From Bacteroidia bacterium (lineage in GTDB: Bacteria > Bacteroidota > Bacteroidia > Bacteroidales > P3), in the NCBI GenBank assembly GCA_025999775.1, contig BNXT01000025.1, forward strand, positions 1-11,110: a stretch of 11,110 nucleotides of DNA, read 5' to 3'. Positions 7,933 through 11,110 of the stretch are shown here, in pieces. The notes below the pieces were generated by a model. It saw nothing but the letters and a program-made list of their open reading frames with translations, had not been told where the DNA came from and did not search any database. Made by a program: the position numbers and the translations under genes. Every line of letters begins with the position of its first letter. Within the stretch, counting starts at the first letter, position 1.

Positions 7933-8407
7933 ATGTCCTGTATGCGATACCGAATATTCGCAGGCAGATTTGCAATTCTGCCCCGAATGTTGTTGGGAGT
8001 TGGTGTTTATTCCGAGCGATTCTTCCGATAGTTTGAAGGCGTGGTTTGAAAAGAAGAGAATAGTGTTTGAAAATGCTTTAAACGATTTGAGAGATGCCGA
8101 AAGAACAATTAAAGAAAAAGCGGTTGCAACGGCAAAATTAGAGAAAGATAAAAAACAATTACTTACCGAAATTGAAAAAATTGAAGGTGAGATAGATAAA
8201 CTTAAAAAAGAATGGGAAGAACTCAATCAAAAAACGCCTGTCAATAATGAACGGCTAAGAGAGTTGGAAAAGTTGGAAAAAGAATTGCCTAAAATTATTC
8301 AGGAAATAACCCAACTAACAAATTCGCTTCCTGATGGGTTTAATCTTACCGATTTGAATGATTTAGAGAGTTTGACAGAATTAAACAGAATATTTTCACA
8401 GTATTAA
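7922..8407 (+). CDS. Zinc-ribbon plus coiled-coil protein
   Basis: The protein has 161 residues. A short treble-clef-like or rubredoxin-like zinc ribbon sits at the very N-terminus: CPVC at residues 5-8 and CPEC at 20-23, with a further Cys24. From about residue 40 to 135 the chain is almost entirely Glu/Lys/Leu-rich with heptad spacing, so it is a coiled coil. The C-terminus (LPDGFNLTDLNDLESLTELNRIF) looks like a short helix or docking segment. The start ATG lies inside the DUF4407 gene, 11 bases before its stop ends, so translation of the two is probably coupled. The zinc ribbon is probably a protein-protein or nucleic-acid contact module, as no enzymatic motif is present. It shares its layout with the next gene, though the sequences are clearly different outside the ribbon. 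The exact family is not recognised. Confidence 0.86.
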   Translation: MNNKCPVCDTEYSQADLQFCPECCWELVFIPSDSSDSLKAWFEKKRIVFENALNDLRDAERTIKEKAVATAKLEKDKKQLLTEIEKIEGEIDKLKKEWEELNQKTPVNNERLRELEKLEKELPKIIQEITQLTNSLPDGFNLTDLNDLESLTELNRIFSQY

Positions 8408-8413
8408 AACAGT

Positions 8414-8968
8414 ATGATCCGAACTTGTCCTATATGTAAATGCGTTATCGAAAACGCGGATTTTTGTCCCTATTGTCTTGGGGACTTTCGTACTTGTGTT
8501 GATAATTCATATCAACAAGCATTATTGCAATATGCAGAAAGACGAAAAAAGAAAAACACAGAAAAGCAGCAAGTTGTTGCTAATTACGAGAGCGTAAATA
8601 GCAATTATAAAATCGCAGAAAAACAAAAAGAAGATAGAAATAAAGAAAAAAAACAATTAAGCTATCATATCATTGGAAAATATACCGGGCACAATCAAAA
8701 TAACGAAACTCTTTTATGTAATGAACGATATAATAAATTGTCGAAAAACGAAGAAGAATACAAAAAACAGGAAAAGTTGAAAAAGGACATAACAGAGAAA
8801 AAAAAATACATAGAAACGTTTGAAACTGAGAGAACCCGATTTAAAGAACTTTATAAAGGAGTCAGAAATCATCGGAATCGTGATTTTATCGAAGCAGAAA
8901 GCCGGGCAAAAAAGAAAGTTGGAGGAGATACAAAATATAAAAATATAGTAAATAAATATACAAAATAA
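8414..8968 (+). CDS. Second zinc-ribbon plus coiled-coil protein
   Basis: The protein has 184 residues. The N-terminal zinc ribbon has CPIC at residues 5-8 and CPYC at 18-21, with an extra Cys10 inside the loop. The remainder is very basic and rich in Lys, Glu, Asn and Gln. It probably forms one or two coiled-coil helices broken by a short segment around YHIIGKYTGHNQNN. The C-terminal stretch (about 150-184) is strongly basic (AKKKVGGDTKYKNIVNKYTK), which could suit contact with nucleic acid or acidic lipid heads. The gene starts 6 bases after the preceding one and ends 12 bases before the GTPase gene. It contains A-homopolymer runs of 8 and 9 bases. It has the same architecture as its upstream neighbour and may form a pair with it. 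The family is not recognised. Confidence 0.85.
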   Translation: MIRTCPICKCVIENADFCPYCLGDFRTCVDNSYQQALLQYAERRKKKNTEKQQVVANYESVNSNYKIAEKQKEDRNKEKKQLSYHIIGKYTGHNQNNETLLCNERYNKLSKNEEEYKKQEKLKKDITEKKKYIETFETERTRFKELYKGVRNHRNRDFIEAESRAKKKVGGDTKYKNIVNKYTK

Positions 8969-8980
8969 ACATAAATACTT

Positions 8981-10180
8981 ATGGGAATAAAAAATACTTT
9001 CGAGAATGTACAGATAAAGAATCCTTTTCAAAATAAGAAAAAACCTTATAAATGTCCCTTTTGTCTGCACGAGCATACAAAAGAAGAGTTTAGCTATGCT
9101 ACAACAAGAATTCCCGGCACTAACAGAAAAATTATTTCTTCTGTAAAATGCCCAGAATGTCAAGAGCGTTTGCCCCATAGCTTTTTCGAAGATGACACGA
9201 AAATTATCAGTATCATTGGCGATAGATATGTAGGTAAAACCTATTATGCCATTTCACTAATCAATTTTCTCGAGACAAACAGCACCTTGCATCGATTAGG
9301 TATAAACAGCGAGTTGATAGGCGACAAGGAAACAAAAGACCGAATCAAACAATTGCAAGCCCTTAAAAGAGCAGGTCAAGAATTTGACCAAACTAAAAGA
9401 GTGGAAAGCAAGGCGGCATGGGTTTTAAAAATTACCTGCAAAGGTAAATCCATTTATATTTCGTTTTTTGATAACGCAGGCGAAGGTTTTGCCGAAAGAG
9501 AGGAAATTTTGAACGACATTGAACAGGCGAACAAACACAATCTTGTTCATGCAGATGCTTTGTTGTTTTTGTTTGCACCCTACCAACTAAACTGCTTCAA
9601 TGATATTGTTGGTAATTATTGCAAAAAATATGGTTTGGGAAGAAACAGATTCGGAAGACCATATCCCAAGACAGAAAGTTCGATAAGAAATGATTTTGTT
9701 ATTCAAGTACCATTAAGACAAGTGATTTCAAATGTCAAGGATTTATTTGTAGATCTTATAAATGATGCAGGCGAGAAAAGCAAAATAAATGCTTTTCTCA
9801 GCAGATTGATTAGTAAAAGAGTAAATATTCCAACGGCTTTTTGTCTTACACAGTACGATGTGATTAAAGACCAATTTGTATATCAAATTCCCGAAGATGA
9901 CAAAGATGATGAATTTGAAATGGAATATTTTAAGGATGGAGAGTTTGATTACAGTATAATCGACAGTTATTCAAAAGAAATTCACAAAATGCTGTATGAA
10001 GATGGCAAAATGTATGACTTAAAAAATGCCATTGAGCCATATTTTGTCAACTACAAATATTTTACCACGCAATCAATAGAACGAAATGACGAAGATAAAC
10101 AAACTTTTAGAGATATGCCTCGCGGCTGTACGCTACCAATAATATGGTTGTTTAAAGAATTAAATATTGTAAGATTATGA
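8981..10180 (+). CDS. P-loop GTPase with N-terminal zinc ribbon (TRAFAC/DO-GTPase-like)
   Basis: The protein has 399 residues. Residues 25-60 hold a zinc ribbon, CPFC (25-28) and CPEC (57-60). The G1/Walker A motif GDRYVGKT is at 80-87, following strands typical of a Ras-like fold (KIISIIGD). The G3 motif is DNAGE at 164-168, preceded by a hydrophobic strand (SIYISFF). A second strand, DALLFLFAPYQ, follows. The likely G4 is TQYD at 290-293, replacing the usual N/TKxD with Gln in the Lys position. The region between G3 and G4 is long, about 120 residues, larger than in simple small GTPases. The layout fits the GTPases found next to GAP1 proteins in putative conflict systems, which from memory are named DO-GTPase; I cannot confirm the exact subfamily. 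Its TGA stop overlaps the ATG of the GAP1-like gene, which supports a functional pair. It probably acts as a nucleotide-dependent switch. Confidence 0.88.
   Translation: MGIKNTFENVQIKNPFQNKKKPYKCPFCLHEHTKEEFSYATTRIPGTNRKIISSVKCPECQERLPHSFFEDDTKIISIIGDRYVGKTYYAISLINFLETNSTLHRLGINSELIGDKETKDRIKQLQALKRAGQEFDQTKRVESKAAWVLKITCKGKSIYISFFDNAGEGFAEREEILNDIEQANKHNLVHADALLFLFAPYQLNCFNDIVGNYCKKYGLGRNRFGRPYPKTESSIRNDFVIQVPLRQVISNVKDLFVDLINDAGEKSKINAFLSRLISKRVNIPTAFCLTQYDVIKDQFVYQIPEDDKDDEFEMEYFKDGEFDYSIIDSYSKEIHKMLYEDGKMYDLKNAIEPYFVNYKYFTTQSIERNDEDKQTFRDMPRGCTLPIIWLFKELNIVRL
10177..10180 (+). other. ATGA stop/start overlap of GTPase and GAP1-like genes
   Basis: The GTPase stop TGA (10178-10180) shares bases with the GAP1-like ATG (10177-10179). 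This arrangement commonly gives reinitiation by the same ribosome and balanced synthesis of two partners. Confidence 0.9.
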
Positions 10181-11110
10181 AAGTGTTCAATGTTTCGCAT
10201 TTATATTATACTATTTCAAGCAAACGAGATGGAGAAGGTGTTTTTGCCTGTTCGGAGTCAGTTACCAATGAAGAAAAAAGAGAATTGGAAAAACCTATTA
10301 TAGTTAGTTATTTGGCACCAAACAATGTGCCCAATAAACCGGAAACAGAAGAAGAATTTGCATTGTTTCCTAAAAATTATGCCTATTACAAACTGAGAAC
10401 TTGCAGAAAACAAGCATTGTTGCTATCAACATATACAGGCAGATGTAATCATACGCCCAACAGATTTGGGAACTTTCTAACGCATATTATTTTGTTTGAC
10501 GAATCTCTTGCAAATATAAACTTGCCTGCTTTGTTGGAAAAATTGCCATTCAGAACTCATTTGACAATTGAGGAAGAACAAAATTTTGAAATAGATAGTG
10601 TAAAATTGTCTATTGATGCTAATTTGTTGAAAAATAATATTCCGCAAGATGCCGTTTCTTTCGTGAATGAGAATCAAAACAGAAAAATTATTTTTGAAAA
10701 AATAACAGATAAAATAGTTGATGGGTGGCTTAATATGGAAAATCATCGCATTATTATTAAAGCCCCTCAAGATGAAGTGAAAGATTTTATCTTTGCGCTC
10801 TATTCCATTTTGCCTTCCGGCTTGATAAACCAATACCCTTTTGCTACATACAAAAACACATTAAGGGACAGTCTTTTTCAAATAGTAGGCATTTTATCAA
10901 ATACAAGTATCAAGTTGCTTGAAAACGACCTGCTTTTTGATTTAACGCAACCACAAAAAACTTACGAAATCAGGAATCCTTTTTCTTCCTTTTTATCGCG
11001 GACCGTTACGAATGCTACTTTTGATGATATAGAAAAAATAGAACAAGCGTGCTTGAAAGAAGATAAGTTAGATAAAAATATATTAAACCATATCAGTAAA
11101 AAAATTGAGT
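10177..11110 (+). CDS. GAP1-like GTPase-associated protein, 5' part only
   Basis: The frame stays open from the ATG at 10177 to the window end, giving 311 codons with no stop. It therefore continues beyond the window. The N-terminus has an SHLYYTISS segment (residues 7-15) and a block G88-R-x-N-x-T-P-N-R-F-G-N-F-x-T-H103, followed by an IILFD strand. These match my memory of the GAP1-N2 domain (GTPase-associated protein 1, N-terminal type 2). Residues about 185-245 (RIIIKAP, then FALYSILPSGLINQYPFATY) look like the start of the following GAP1 middle region. The start codon lies inside the GTPase stop (ATGA), so translation is coupled and the products are likely partners. Its molecular activity is not established as far as I know; it may transmit the state of the GTPase to an effector. 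The missing C-terminus prevents deciding whether an effector domain is fused. Confidence 0.82.
   Translation, partial: MKVFNVSHLYYTISSKRDGEGVFACSESVTNEEKRELEKPIIVSYLAPNNVPNKPETEEEFALFPKNYAYYKLRTCRKQALLLSTYTGRCNHTPNRFGNFLTHIILFDESLANINLPALLEKLPFRTHLTIEEEQNFEIDSVKLSIDANLLKNNIPQDAVSFVNENQNRKIIFEKITDKIVDGWLNMENHRIIIKAPQDEVKDFIFALYSILPSGLINQYPFATYKNTLRDSLFQIVGILSNTSIKLLENDLLFDLTQPQKTYEIRNPFSSFLSRTVTNATFDDIEKIEQACLKEDKLDKNILNHISKKIE

Noticed and set aside
8714..9178. 154-residue minus-strand open frame that looks like a membrane protein
   Set aside because: The hydrophobic Phe/Ile/Leu content is the complement of Lys/Glu/Asn codons. It spans two well-supported plus-strand genes.
10477..10833. 118-residue minus-strand open frame near the right end
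   Set aside because: It lies opposite the open plus-strand GAP1-like frame that carries recognisable motifs.
1..11110. CRISPR array, tRNA, rRNA or insertion sequence
   Set aside because: No regularly spaced direct repeats, terminal inverted repeats, transposase motifs or cloverleaf-like segments were noticed, and coding sequence covers almost all bases.

Overview
The window is AT-rich (I judge GC at roughly one third by eye) and is filled by ten genes on the + strand. Gaps are 1 to 19 bases, and two neighbouring pairs overlap. A-rich, weak-Shine-Dalgarno start regions and the low GC suggest a member of the Bacteroidota. That is an inference from composition and gene style, because no housekeeping or RNA gene is present to settle it. 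No promoter, terminator, tRNA, rRNA, insertion sequence or CRISPR array is visible. The window looks like the interior of one long operon cut at both ends: the first gene lacks its 5' end and the last lacks its 3' end.

Layout from left to right: (1) the end of a coiled-coil protein; (2) a small NrdG-like radical SAM protein; (3) a 482-residue coiled-coil protein with a C-terminal globular domain; (4) a 1120-residue ATPase with three CbbX/SpoVK-type AAA+ modules and what looks like a decayed fourth one at the N-terminus; (5) a 118-residue protein of unknown family; (6) a DUF4407 membrane protein; (7) and (8) two short proteins, each with an N-terminal zinc ribbon and a coiled coil; (9) a P-loop GTPase with its own N-terminal zinc ribbon; (10) the start of a GAP1-like (GTPase-associated protein 1) protein, whose start codon overlaps the GTPase stop codon.

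The GTPase/GAP1 pair belongs, as far as I can recall, to the GTPase-centred class of NTP-dependent biological conflict (putative immunity) systems described by comparative genomics. Here the pair sits in an operon with a remodelling AAA+ ATPase, a radical SAM enzyme without its usual class III ribonucleotide reductase partner, and a membrane-anchored coiled-coil protein. My working model is a membrane-tethered complex. In it, the coiled-coil and zinc-ribbon proteins act as scaffold or sensor, the GTPase with GAP1 acts as switch, and the AAA+ protein remodels partners. The radical SAM protein would carry out modification or redox sensing. No clear nuclease, protease, NADase or pore-forming effector is visible, so any effector may lie outside the window or inside GAP1. 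The model is inference; the individual families rest on motifs that can be read directly.
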